A stretch of 64,000 bases of DNA from Bufo bufo. Taxonomy: Eukaryota; Chordata; Amphibia; Anura; Bufonidae. Both the position numbers and the translations under genes were made by a program. Of the stretch, positions 44,922 to 55,675 are shown one piece after another (the stretch's first letter is position 1; each line of letters starts with the position of its first letter). The stretch is from assembly GCF_905171765.1 (NCBI RefSeq), contig NC_053390.1, positions 509,009,444-509,073,443 of the forward strand, written 5' to 3'. Below the pieces are notes generated by a model that was given only the letters and a program-made list of their open reading frames with translations, did no database searches and had not been told where the DNA came from.

Positions 44922-46107
44922 TTAAAGGGCCGACACCTTCAGATTTATACTTTTTAACATTTATATAATTGAAGAACATTTTAGGGTTAGTTTTACTCTC
45001 TTTGGCAATTAATCTCTCGGTCTCTAGTTTGGCCGCTTTTATTTGTTTTTTACATGTTCTATTTTTTTCCTTATAGTTTTTCAGTGCTTCCGTGCTACCC
45101 TCCTGTTTTAGTGTTCTATATGCTTTCTTTTTGTCATTTATTGCTTTCTTTACAGTTCTGTTTATCCACATTGGTTTCTTTTTGTTCCTTAACCTTTTAT
45201 TCCCATACGGTATGTACCTCTCACAATGAGCTTTTAGGATGCTTTTAAAGATATCCCATTTTGTGGCTGTATTTTTATTTGTGAGGACTTTGTCCCAGTT
45301 AGTTAGGCCTATGGCCTCTCTTAGTTGGCTAAATTTAGATTTTTTGAAGTTTGGTATTTTTGTTCCTCCCTGTAGAAACGCTCTTTTGAATGATAATTGG
45401 AAGGTTATTACTTTATGGTCACTATTTCCCAGGTGTCCCCCAACCTGCACGTCTGTTGTTCTGTCAGGTCTATTGGTTAATACTAAGTCCAGTATGGCCG
45501 TCCCTCTAGTCGGGTCCTGAACCAGTTGGGAGAGGTAATTGTCTTTGGTTATTGCCAAGAACCTGTTTCCTTTATGAGATATACAAGTTTCAGTTTCCCA
45601 GTCTATAACTGGGTAGTTGAAGTCCCCCATAATAACCACCTCATTATGATTTGCCGCCTTGTCTATCTCATTTAGTAGTAGATTTTCTGTGGACTCTGGT
45701 ATGTTAGGTGGTTTATAGTAAACTCCTATTAGTAATTTATTGTTCTTTTTAGCTCCATATATCTCTACCCACAGTGACTCCACATGTTCATGTCCCTCAC
45801 TTATATCTTCACGGACTGTGGGCTTTAGACGGGACTTTACATAAAGGCAGACCCCTCCCCCTCTCCGGTTTTGACGATCCTTTCTAAACAGACTGTAACC
45901 TTGTACATTAACTGCCCAGTCATAGCTATCATCCAGCCATGTCTCAGTTATTCCCACTATGTCATAGTCCTCCTCACACATCACTAATTCCAGTTCACCA
46001 GTTTTATTAGTCAGGCTTCTGGCATTAGTATACATACATTTGAGAGGTTTATGTATATTTTTTACCCTACACCTTTCCTTCTGAACTGTTCTAGTCCCTC
46101 CTTCCAT
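44922..46107 (-). pseudogene. CR1 ORF2, apurinic-like endonuclease domain
   Basis: APE-type endonuclease that nicks target DNA to prime reverse transcription. From ATG 46107 the motifs are N28 in YTNARSLTNK, E55 in ITETW, the D/N pair in MGDFNYP (161-164) and SDH (229-231), all catalytic positions intact. A basic linker (KKPMWINRTVKKAINDKKKA) leads toward RT. The last two residues before the stop come from the inserted element, because the frame runs into it at 44921. Without that insertion the frame would continue into the 40812-41333 segment. Confidence 0.92.
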
Positions 46108-46192
46108 TCCTCCCCCAGTCCCACTACCTTGCCGCCGGTCTCTATCTGCACTATCTTCCCATCCTGTAACGTAATTACCCTCCCCCCAGTCC

Positions 46193-47062
46193 CTAGTTTA
46201 AACACTCCTCCAACCTTTTAGCCATCTTCTTCCCCAACACAGCTGCCCCTTCTCCATTGAGGTGCAGCCCGTCCCTACGATAGAACCTGTAGCCGATAGA
46301 GAAGTCGGCCCAGTTCTCCAGGAACCCAAACCCCTCCTTCCTACACCAGTTCTTGAACCACTTGTTAATTTCCCTAATCTCCCGCTGCCTTTCTTGTGTG
46401 GCCCGTGGTACAGGTAGTATTTCGGAAAATACTACCTTTGAGGTCCTTGCCCTAAGCTTTTGACCTAAATCCCTGAAATCATTTTTAAGGACTCTCCACC
46501 TACCCCTAACTTTGTCATTGGTTCCGATATGAACCATGACCGCTGGATCTTCTCCAGCCCCTCCCAGTAATCTGTCAACCCGATCCGCGATGTGTCGAAC
46601 TCTAGCGCCAGGAAGACAGCACACTGTTCGGCGATCACGGTCTTTGTGACAGATTTCCCTATCTGTTCCCCTAATAATTGAGTCTCCCACTACCAGCACC
46701 TGTCTGGCCTGCCCTGCTCTCCTGGTCCCCTGCTTACCGGAGCTGACATTCCCCTGACTGGCAGAGGAAGTGTCCGGCTGCGGCAGTGCCGTCCCTGGAC
46801 TATTATCCCCCTCATCTGCCAAACGTGCAAACTTGTTGGGGTGTGTCAGATCAGGGCTAGCCTCCCTGGCACTCTTCCCTCTACCCCGCTTTCTAACTGT
46901 TACCCAGCTAGCTACCTCACTTTCCTCAGCCTCCTCTCTGTCACCCTCCCCCTCATCTACCCCAAAGAGTGCTTGCTCGGTGAGAAGCAAACTCTTTTGC
47001 AAATTGTCAATGCCTCTCAGTGTTGCAACTTGCCCATCTTGTTTGTTTAATTGTTTGCCCAT
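46193..47062 (-). pseudogene. CR1 ORF1 with SGNH/GDSL esterase domain
   Basis: 289 codons, uninterrupted. An acidic/basic linker precedes an SGNH hydrolase fold: GDSI at 126-129 (nucleophile S), GTND at 180-183 (oxyanion N), and D264/H267 in DGLHLN as the rest of the triad. Esterase-type ORF1 proteins are known from CR1 and related LINEs, where they may bind RNA or lipid. The PHD or coiled-coil part expected upstream is absent. ATG 47062 lies in the flanking Tc1 sequence (gcccat), so this start is fortuitous and ORF1 is 5'-truncated. It ends 85 bp before the ORF2 start. Confidence 0.88.
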
Positions 47063-47151
47063 CTTGTTTGTTTAACTTCAAATCCATTGTAGTGGTGTAT
47101 AGAGCCAAAAATGTTAGAATTGTGTTGATGTCCCAATATTTATGGACCTGA

Positions 47152-47154
<3 letters not shown>

Positions 47155-47208
<54 letters not shown>

Positions 47209-47216
47209 AAGAGAGT
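47155..47216. repeat. (TA)n(GA)n microsatellite
   Basis: gta followed by a long (TA)n run and then gagagagaga, immediately beyond the Tc1 copy 2 terminus. Confidence 0.95.
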
Positions 47217-47859
47217 GCAGTGTACAGAGAGACAGTATGTACAGAAATATGTGGCCAGTTATACATTATGGTCACTGTGTGTGAGGTACATGAGGTAGTG
47301 GTGATTGTATCAGTCTGCAGTATTATACATGAGTGATCAATGACTAAAAACAGGGCATGGGTGGGAGGCAAATGAAGAGAAAAGTGAAGGACCTCCTATT
47401 AACACTCCATTCCAGTATCTATGGATCAATGCAGCTCATTGTTCACTTCTAATCCTTGCTATTAGGGGTTGACGGACCTGTGATGATGTCATCACAAGTC
47501 CTGGCAGATTCACCTTTCTAACCTAGGAACTACACCATTCTTGGTGCAGTTCCTTTTCTAGATGGTGCAGGACCTGTGATGCTGATCACAGATCCTGCCA
47601 GATGCATTGTTCTAACCTGGGAACTACACTATTCTCTGTGCAGTTTACCTGCTAGATGTACAGGACCTGTGATGACATTATGATCCTTTAGTTTTCTCCG
47701 CTGACAATAGGAATTCTAGACTGAAGCTGGACGGGAGTCAGTATTGAAGGTAATTAGGGGGAAGGGCCTATCCTCTACTGCAGGGTTCCCCTTCCCCACG
47801 GGCCCCATAGCCCATAGTCTGCATCTATGGGAGGTACGACACTGTATATACTATATATA
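47217..47859. other. Anonymous, with a ~105-bp imperfect repeat
   Basis: From about 47467 to 47695, two and a half units share ggacctgtgatga, gcagattcac/gatgcat and ctaacctaggaactacacta. Nothing coding. The end (actgtatatactatatatac) is minisatellite B again. Confidence 0.6.
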
Positions 47860-49441
47860 CGGTGAGGAACAGAAGTATTTGAACACCCTGTGATTTTGCA
47901 AGTTCTCCCACTTAGAAATCATGGAGGGATCTGAAATTCACATTGTAGGTGCATTCCCCCTCTGAGAGACAGAATTAAAAAAATAAATTCAGGAAATCAC
48001 ATTGTATGATTTTTTAATAATTTATTTGTCTTGCACTGCTGAATATAAGTATTTGAACACCTGAGAAAATCAGTGTTAATATTTGGTACAGAAGCCTTTG
48101 TTTGAAATTAGAGGTCAAAAGTTTCCTGTAGTTCTTGACCAGGTTTGCACACACTGCAACAGGGATTTTGGCCCACCCCTCCACACAAATCTCCTCTAGA
48201 TCTGTCAGGTTTCGGGGCTGTTGCTGAGCAACACAGAGTTTCAGATCCCTCCAAAGATGTTCTATTGGATTAAGGTCTGGAGACTGGCTAGGCCACTCCA
48301 GAACCTTGATATGCTTCTTATGGAGCCATTCCTTGGTTATCCTGGCTGTGTGCTTCGGGTCGTTGTCATGTTGGAACACCCAGCCACGACCCATCTTCCA
48401 TGCTCTGACTAAGGGAAGGAGGTTGTTGCTCAAAATCTCACAATAAATGGCCCCATTCATCGTCTCCTTAATACAGTGCAGTTGTCCTGTCCCCTTCGCA
48501 GAAACGCACCCCAAAGCATGATGTTACCACCCCCATGCTTCACAGTAGGGATGGTGTTCTTGGGATGCAACTCATCCTTCTTTTTCCTCCCAACACGACG
48601 AGTGAAGTTTAGACCAAAAAGTTCTACTCAGTTCTCATCTGACCACATTACTTTCTCCCATGCCTACTCTGGATCATCCAGATGGTCATTGGCAATCTTC
48701 AGATGGGCCTGGACATGTGATGATTTGAGCAGGGGAACCTTCCGTGCAATGCATGATTTGAAACCATGACGGCATAGTGTTCTACCGACAGTGACCTTTG
48801 AAACTGTGGTCCCAGCTCTCTTCATGTCATTGACCAGCTCCTCCCTTGTAGTTCTGGGCTGATTCCTTACCAAAAGTGATACCCCACGAGGTGAGATCTT
48901 GCATGGAGCCCCAGTCCGAGGGAGACTGACAGTAGTCTTTAGCCTCTTCCATTTTCTTACAATTACTTCAACAGTTGATCTATTTTCACGAAGCTGCTTG
49001 GCAATTGCCCCATAGCCCTTTCCAGCCTTGTGGAGGTCCACAATTTTGTCTCTGGTGTCTTTTGACAGCTCTTTGGTCTTGCCCATGGTAGTAGTTGGCA
49101 TCTGACTGACTGTGGGGTGGACAGGGGACTTTAAAGAGCTCAGACAGGTGCTACTAAGTTAGATTAATGAGTGGAGTAGAGGTGGTCTTTTTAAAGGCAC
49201 AGTAACAGGTCTTTGAGAGCCAGAATTCTTGCTGTTTTTCAGGTGTTCAAATACTTATGTTCAGCAGCGCAAGACAAATAAATTGTAAAAAAATTATACA
49301 ATGTGATTTCCTGATTTATTTTTATTTATTCTGTCTCTCAGAGTGGGAATGCACCTACAATGTGAATTTCAGACCCCTCCATGATTTCTAAGTGGGAGAA
49401 CTTGCAAAATCACAGGGTGTTCAAATACTTCTGTTCCTCAC
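47860..49441 (-). mobile_element. Tc1/mariner element (family IV)
   Basis: The left TIR cggtgaggaacagaagtatt has its inverse at the right (aatacttctgttcctcac). TA is at 47858-47859 and just after 49441. Similarity of the ends continues inward through gtgattttgcaagttctccc. 1,582 bp, inserted into minisatellite B sequence. Confidence 0.93.
48014..49086 (-). pseudogene. Tc1 family IV transposase (two or more stop codons)
   Basis: The Met in [20 protein letters not shown] (49086) is the natural start. The helix-turn-helix pair follows ([20 protein letters not shown]), then the frame stops at 48664 just before the first catalytic block. The first aspartate (WSDEN) lies in the 48600s with a further stop. 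The 48514-48014 frame has the second aspartate in [18 protein letters not shown] and the glutamate in [15 protein letters not shown]. Mostly nonsense changes, few indels: a fairly young pseudogene. Confidence 0.88.
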
Positions 49442-49497
49442 TATATATATATAACGTCTCCTATCAGCCTTGAGTTTTTGAGAACATTGAGCCTTTT

Positions 49498-50304
49498 CTA
49501 GGTTCGATTGAACCCGGGCCCAAACTGTGCACAGTTCGGAGGAGAGTTTATCCGCTTCAGGGTTAGAGGAGGAGACGGACGACCCAGAATGAAAACGGGG
49601 ATGAAAACCATGGTTACAAAAGAAAGGGGAGACCCCAGCGGAAGAATAACCCCACGGTTATTCAAAGCAAATTCAGCCAATGGAAGAAACTTCACCCATA
49701 ATTGCTGGTCATCAGCAACATACGACCTCAAGAATTGTTCGACAGACTGATTAAGGCGTTCAGTCTGCCCATTACTCTCAGGGTGGTAGGCAGAGGAAAA
49801 AGACAATGAAATTTTACATTTTTGACAGAAGGCCCTCCAGAATTTGGACACAAACTGCACACCCCTGTCAGAAACAATATTTTCCGGGATACCATGCAAT
49901 CGAACAATTTCTTTCACAAAAATAGACGCCAGGGTTTTGGCATTCGGGAGTTTAGACAGGGGAATGAAATGGACCATCTTGCTAAACCTATCCACCACTA
50001 CCCACACTACAGTCTTACCCTCCGCCAGCGGTAGGTCAGTTATAAAGTCCATCGAGATATGGGACCAGGGTCTACTGGGAATGGGTAGGGGTCGTAGGTT
50101 ACCAGCAGGGCGAGTCCTAGGTGTCTTGGACCTGGCACAAACCTCACAGGCTGACACGTAGGACTTGACATCCCTAGTTAGAGTGGGCCACCAATAAGAT
50201 CTAGAAACCAGATCCTTAGTGCCGTCAACACCCGGATGTCCACAAAAGGCAGAATCGTGACACTCACCCAACAGCTGGAGACGAAATTGTACGGGAACAA
50301 ACAA
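49498..50304 (-). pseudogene. Gypsy C integrase (C-terminally disrupted)
   Basis: The zinc finger has H/H in CHDSAFCGHPGVDGTKDL and C/C in CEVCARSK. The catalytic core shows SMDFITDLP, IVSDRGVQFVSKFW and the glutamate in SNGQTERLNQSV. After ALNNRG the frame drifts (VILPLGSPLSF) by a small indel, and homology ends near 49500. The start at 50304 is just the first Met after the deletion that joins RNase H to integrase. Confidence 0.88.
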
Positions 50305-50319
50305 CTTATCACATTTTTA

Positions 50320-52967
50320 CTTCCCGGCCTGAACGTGATGGAAAAATCAAAACGAGTAAAAAACAGAGCCCATCCGGCTTGACGGGGATTCAACCTCTTA
50401 GCAGACTCGAGAAACATAAGGTTTTTATGGTCAGTGACAACAGTTACACAATGCCTTGCCCCCTCCAGAAAATGCCTCCACTCCTCAAATGCCCATTTAA
50501 TGGCCAGCAGCTCCCTATTCCCTATGTCGTAGTTTCTCTCCATGGGAGAGAATTTCCTGGAGAAGAAGGCACATGGTCTCAGATTAGTGAGGCTAGCAGG
50601 ACCTTGTGAAAGGACTGCTCCTGCGCCGTCCTCGGACGCATCCACCTCCACAATAAAAGGTTTCTCCTGATCAGGCTGGATCAGAATGGGAGCGCTACTA
50701 AATGCTTTTTTTAATTTTTCAAATGAAGAAATGGCCTCAGTAGACCAATTCTCCAAATCCGCCCCTTTCTTAGTAAAGTCGGTCAACGGTTTAGCAATTA
50801 CGGAAAAATTCATAATAAATTTACGATAGTAATTGGCGAAACCTAAGAACCGTTGTAAGGCCTTTAAAGATGAAGGTCTTACCCATTCCTTTATTGCTAG
50901 TACCTTACCAGGATCCATCTTGAAGGCGTGAGGAGTCAGAACATGCCCTAGAAACAGAATCTCCTGCACACCAAAGACACATTTCTCTTGTTTAGCGGAT
51001 AGCTGATTCTCCCTCAACACCTCTAATACTTGTCTAACATGAGACACATGGGATTCGAAGTCAGGAGAGAATATCAAAATGTCGTCAAGATAGACAATAA
51101 CAAATTTACCTAAGAACTCCCTAAGAATGTCATTCATGAAGTTTTGGAACACAGCTGGGGCATTGCTGAGTCCAAAAGGCATCACCTGATATTCAAAGTG
51201 TCCTACCGGAGTATTGAACGCCGTCTTCCATTCGTCTCCCTCCTTGATTCGGATTAGATTGTATGCCCCTTTCAGGTCAATTTTGGAAAACCAGGTTGCC
51301 CCCAGGACCTGGTTAAATAAATCCGGAATCAATGGGAGGGAGTATCTATTCTGGACAGTGATTTTATTTAATCTCCGGTAATCGATGCATGGCCTAAGAC
51401 CACCATCTTTTTCCTTAACGAAGAAAAACCCCGCCCCCATAGGAGAGACAGAAGGTCTAATATGCCCTTTACCAAGGCTCTCCTTAATATAATCCTCCAT
51501 GGCCTTGCGTTCGGGCATAGAAAGATTATAAATTCGTCCTTTAGGAAACTTGGCCCCCTCTACTAGCTCTATGGTACAATCATAAGGTCTATGGGGGGGT
51601 AGAACCTCCGGGGTTGGTGATGAGAATACATCAGAATATTCTCTAACAACAGAGGGTAAAGTATCAGACTTTACTGAGACCCCAGCCTGCAACACGGACA
51701 GGCACGAGTCACACTTAGGCCCCCATCTCACCAACTCCCCATTGGACCAATCTATAGTGGGGTTATGTAGTCGGAGCCAAGGCAACCCTAGTACCACCTC
51801 AGCAGGTAGGTTCTCCAGGACTAGAAGTGAACATCTCTCTGAGTGGCACACACCCACGGTTAGAGAAATCTCCGAGGTACATAAGCTCACCGTACCACCA
51901 ATAAGAGGAGTAGCATCAATAGCCATGACATGGATAGGAGTTGGTAAGGCAAACATAGGAATACCCAATCTAACAGCATACTCAGAGTCAATAAAGCTAG
52001 CCGCTGAGCCAGAATCAATAAAGGCTTTACCCGGCCATTTATCTACTCCCAGAGAAATCGTAATGGGTACCGAAAGCTTACATTTAGAAAATTCAGGGTG
52101 TACCTGGTCTTTAGGTTGCCTTGCCTTAGGAGACTTGACAGAGAGGACCTTCTTAGGACACTGGTTGATCCAATGGTCAGAATCTCCACAGTAAAAGCAT
52201 TCTCCACGTCTGCGGCGAAGATTCCCTCGGGTCATGCCAACCTGCATGGGTTCCTCGGTGGAGACCTCAGCATTGTCTCTGGGATAGGCCTCTGGCTGGA
52301 CCACCATCTGGGAAGAGAACTGTTGTTCCTGTCGTCTCTCTCTAACCCGTCGGTCAAGTCGGACAACAAGGGTCATCATCTCCTCTAAGGTCTCTGGAAG
52401 TTGATAACTGACCAGAAGATCCTTTAATTTATCAGACAGACCTGACCTGAACTGACTCTTCAGGGCTGGTTCGTTCCATCCTGAGGGGACACACCACCTT
52501 CTGAATTGGGTGCAATAATCCTCCGCTGGTAAATTGCCCTGAACCAGTGCCCTTAGAGCCGTCTCGGCTACTAGAGCCCTGTCTGGTTCATCATAGAGGG
52601 TACCTAGGGCCTGAAAGAACCCCTCCACAGAATATAAACAACTGGCGCCAGCAGGTAAAGAGAACGCCCAGTCCTGGGGATCACCCTGTAATCGGGAAAT
52701 GATAATGCCCACGCGTTGACTCTCGGGCCCAGAGGACACGGGGCGCAAACGGAAGTAAAGTTTGCAACTCTCCTTAAAAGAGAGAAACTTCTTCCGGTCT
52801 CCAGAAAAGGTTTCTGGGAGCTTAATCTGGGGCTCAAAATGCGGACTGGAGGCCTGAGGAGTGGAAGAGCCTTGCCCTAACTCAAAAGAGCTGAGTTTTT
52901 CCCCTAACTCCTGCACCATCTGCGTCAGATTAGAGACATAGTCAGTCAGGGTCACCAGAGGATTCAT
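50320..52967 (-). pseudogene. Gypsy C gag-protease-RT-RNase H, one long frame
   Basis: ATG 52967 starts MNPLVTLTDYVSNLTQMVQE, 29 bp after the LTR. Gag capsid-like region (RVGIIISRLQGDPQDWAF, EDYCTQFRRWCVPSGW); CCHC knuckle CFYCGDSDHWINQC; protease FIDSGSAASFIDSE; RT with KEKDGGLRPCIDYRRLNKIT, VMPFGLSNAPAVFQNF and catalytic YLDDI; RNase H with EVDASEDGAGAVLSQG and [17 protein letters not shown]. About 880 codons are open without a stop, the best-preserved pol in the window. It fails at FRPGSKN, where roughly 50-60 residues before integrase are deleted. Confidence 0.93.
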
Positions 52968-52984
52968 AATACAGTGGTTATTGG

Positions 52985-52994
52985 GCCTGTTAAT
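52985..52994 (-). promoter_or_regulatory. Primer-binding site of gypsy C (self-priming type)
   Basis: On the minus strand attaacaggc begins one base after the LTR end (52996). It complements gcctgttaat at 53431-53422 in the LTR over 10 nt. There is no TGG start. Confidence 0.78.
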
Positions 52995-52995
52995 C

Positions 52996-53690
52996 TGTAA
53001 CGGTCGCGTACACACACACACAGGGGGGAGGGAAGTGACCACTGCGCTCCACCCTTACCCCTGGCCCTGCCTACTTGCCTCGCGAGTCCTAATGACAGGG
53101 GACAACTGGACGGCAATCCCTAACTTGGAGTAAGTGCAGGGATGACAGACAGACAAACAACAGGATGTGAACGGACCGAGTCAATACCAGGAAAGCTGCA
53201 AAGTACAAATGGAGCAAGCAGAGAATTGTCAGGAGAAGCCGGGGTCATAAATACCAGGAGAGCAGAGAAGTACAAGAGGAGTCCTAAGAGAGTAGTCAGG
53301 TGGGAGCCGAGGTCACAATACCAGGACGGATGCGCAGTACAGGAGGATCAGGCAAAAGGATGGTCAAGGAACAGGATCAGGTAAGTATTCAGCAGTCCAA
53401 CAGATAGCCAGGAACATAGAAATTAACAGGCAACCTGTAGCCAGCAGGCTGCCTGTATTTATAGTGGGGAGTGAGGGTCATGTGACGTGGCCAGCGTCAC
53501 ATGACCGACAGACCAACCAGTCGAGCACCGAGTGATCAGCTCTGCGCTCAAGGCAGACTTAGGAGCAGGGAGCCACCCAGCTAGTAAAGCCGCCCTGGGA
53601 ATGAGGTCAAACACAGATCCTCATTCCCAAAGCTAAGCAACAAGTCTGCGGGCGATGGGGGACCGAGTGCACCTTCGGAACCCCGTGACA
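52996..53690 (-). repeat. 5' LTR of gypsy C
   Basis: On the minus strand it starts tgtcacggggtt and ends ccgttaca, 695 bp. A TATA box (ctataaata, near 53464-53456) precedes gcctgttaat (53431-53422) by about 30 nt. No 3' partner in the window. Confidence 0.85.
53422..53431 (-). promoter_or_regulatory. Predicted RNA 5' end / self-primer of gypsy C
   Basis: Minus-strand gcctgttaat, about 32 nt downstream of the TATA box, is the exact complement of the primer-binding site at 52985-52994. Confidence 0.75.
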
Positions 53691-54009
53691 CTCAACCTAG
53701 ACCTGACCAACTGCAGCAACCCCAGATCATAGCACTGCCCACACAGGCTTGTACAGTAGGCACAAGGCATGATGGGTGCATCACTTCATCTGCTTCTCCA
53801 TGTAAGGACACACGGCAGGGCACAGAAGAAAAGGAAAGCCATATGGTTTTTGGAAGGCAGATTTTGCTGAACTGCTTTTTAGATGCCATGTCCCATTTGA
53901 AGCCCCCCTGATGCACCCTATGACTTATAGGGTAGCTGCCTTACATCTAGTGGCATTTGAGGTAGAGCTTGTTAAGAGCTCTTTTGCATTCCTTTCTCCT
54001 CAGTAAAAG
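53691..54009. other. Anonymous, with a fragment of the TTAA-target element
   Basis: 53803-53925 matches the ~396-bp unit of the element at 41334-44921 (cacggcaggg, tttttggaaggcagattttg, cccatttgaagcccccctga). The rest is unassigned. Confidence 0.7.
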
Positions 54010-54690
54010 ACACATGAAAGTTTGGAACAACAGAAAAAAGCACTTAAAGGACTCTCAGACTCAGAAATAAGATGATAGTCTGATGACCATGCGTCATGTT
54101 TGGAGGACACCATCCCTACAGTGAAGCATGGTGATGGCAGCACCATGCTGTGGAATGTTTTTCAGCAGCTGGGACAGGGAAACTGGTCAGAGTTTAGGGA
54201 AAACTGAATGGAGCAATGTACAGAGATATTCTTCATGAAAACCTGATCCAGAGTGTTCTGGATCTCAGACTGGGCCAAAGGTTTATCTTCCAACAAGACA
54301 ATGACTCTAAGCACACAGCCAAGACAAAACAGGAGTGGCTTAGGAAAGACTGTGTGAATGTCCTTCAGTGGCTCAGCCCAAGAAGCCCTGACTTGAACCC
54401 AATCAAAAATCTCTGTAGAGAATTGAAAATGGCTGTCGACCGCTTGACAGGATCTTCAGAGAAGAATGGCAGAAAATCCCTAAAATCAGGTGTGCAAGCC
54501 CTGTTGCATCATGCCCAATAAGACTGGAGGCTGTAATCGCTGCCATACAGTAGGTTCTGTTTTCACTTTATGGGATATTGAGTGCAGAATGATGGAGAAA
54601 AATTTAACTTTTTTATTTTAGCACAAGGCCACAAAATAACAAAATGTAAAAAAAGTGAAAGGGTCTGAAGAATTTCCGAATGCACTGTAT
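54010..54690 (+). pseudogene. Tc1/mariner transposase 3' part and right TIR (family V)
   Basis: Plus-strand remnant. Conserved words are ccctacagtgaagcatggtg (PTVKHGG block), then in 54216-54521 the second aspartate in FQQDNDSKHTAKTKQEWL and LNPIKNLCRELK, where the catalytic glutamate has become lysine. Downstream is a typical Tc1 right end (gtctgaagaatttccgaatg followed by cactgta). The DNA-binding half and left TIR are missing. Dead by truncation and by the active-site change. Confidence 0.85.
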
Positions 54691-55211
54691 ATCATCAAAT
54701 CCAAATTCTTTTCATGCCAAGCCTTAAAGGTGGCATCCCACTGACAGCAGTGAAATGCTAAAATATTGGGGGTTGGAACTCAACATGAGTCTTTCTAAAA
54801 AATAAAAAAAAAACACAGCAACAGAATGTCACAGATCAGCGGATGTGAACCCACTGTGCTACTGACTGGCTGTACCCTGGAGGGGCGTGACTAAGCAACT
54901 ACCTGGTCTTCGCTAGAGCCTCTGATGGTGAGGATAGACTTGGGCCGTTAGGGTAGTTGCCAGGTGTCACTCCAGAGCAGTGCCAGAGTCAGTAGCAGCT
55001 GGTCCAGGCGGACCAGAAGATACCTGAGATAGGTACCAGCAGTACAGGTGTGGTAGACAGGCAATCTGGGTCGGCAAACAGGCAGGGATCAGACGATAAA
55101 CGGAGTCCAAGGACGAAGTATAGATCAGGGACACAAGTGGTTATCAAGCTCTTTAGCAACAGACTAGGACCTTGACACTCAGGCATCTGGCAAAAGGGCT
55201 GAGCCCATTAA
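54691..55211. other. Probable LTR fragment
   Basis: From 54828, tgtcacagatcagcggatgt begins in LTR fashion. The sequence to about 55200 has the C/A-rich wording of the minus-strand LTRs here (caggcaatctgggtcggcaa, agacgataaacggagtccaa). I find no matching end or target repeat. Confidence 0.35.
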
Positions 55212-55600
55212 AGGGACACTGACAGGCCGTTAGAGCATATAAAGTGACATATATTCTTCTATTGGTCTTAATATGCTTAATTAAACTATACCATTATCAC
55301 CCCTCGCTGCCTTTCCTTTACTTATGAAAAGTGTTTTTATCAATATGCAAATGACCTTACTTTGTGCCCATGGGGCTGTCCCTCATTCAGTTGTGTGCCC
55401 AGCCGCGCCCCAACTGCCGTCTCCTAGTGCCGCCCAGCTCATTAGTATTCACTGCACTGGGCGGCATTTTTTTTCTCCCGACGCAGTGAAATCCCGCGCA
55501 TGCCCAGTACTATCTTCTACTGGAGCTGGAGGGTGTTGGGGACCTTATCCGGCGCAGGCACGGAGCGACAAGATGAGGCTGATGCTTCTATTATAGTGTC
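55212..55600. mobile_element. T2/Kolobok-like MITE, one end
   Basis: ttaaagggacactgacaggc at 55209-55228 has the TTAAAGGG start of T2-type MITEs. The inverse end is not seen before the neighbouring Harbinger-like sequence. Confidence 0.45.
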
Positions 55601-55672
55601 TGTGATGTGCGGTCCGCAAATTGCGGATCGCACATTGCAGGTGTCCGTGTTTTGCGGATCTGCAATTGACCC
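55601..55672. mobile_element. TTGCGG-family MITE fragment
   Basis: gtgcggtccgcaaattgcgg and ttttgcggatctgcaattga match the MITEs at 5.2-6.6 kb. Cut off by the next element. Confidence 0.5.
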
Positions 55673-55675
55673 TTA

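Larger units (their letters stand above)
31742..47056 (-). mobile_element. CR1-type LINE, nearly full length, carrying two later insertions
   Basis: CR1 segments are 31742-33091, 40812-41333 and 44922-47056. Together they run from ORF1 at the right, through endonuclease and RT, to a 3' end with a tgttact-type tail (agtaacatagtacat on the plus strand). The gaps are gypsy B (33092-40811) and a TTAA-target element (41334-44921). The flanking Tc1 sequence gcacat / gcccat suggests a short target duplication. The body without insertions is about 4.0 kb. The 5' UTR and probably the start of ORF1 are missing. Confidence 0.92.
30184..47154 (-). mobile_element. Tc1/mariner element, copy 2 (family I), split by a CR1 LINE
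   Basis: The left part 30184-31741 matches copy 1 (19306-20952) nearly throughout. The last ~100 bp, including the right TIR ending ggacctgactg, lies at 47057-47154, after a 15.3-kb insertion. The left TA is at 30182-30183; on the right the expected TA reads TG. It is the outermost dated layer of the nest above minisatellite B. Confidence 0.92.
49453..53690 (-). mobile_element. Gypsy C: Ty3/gypsy element, 3'-truncated
   Basis: Minus strand. The 5' LTR (52996-53690) is followed by a self-complementary primer site and a single gag-protease-RT-RNase H frame. After an internal deletion comes an integrase frame that breaks up near 49500. Chromodomain and 3' LTR are missing; the element ends close to the right terminus of Tc1 family IV. 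It is a distinct family from gypsy A and gypsy B by protein wording and LTR. Confidence 0.92.
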
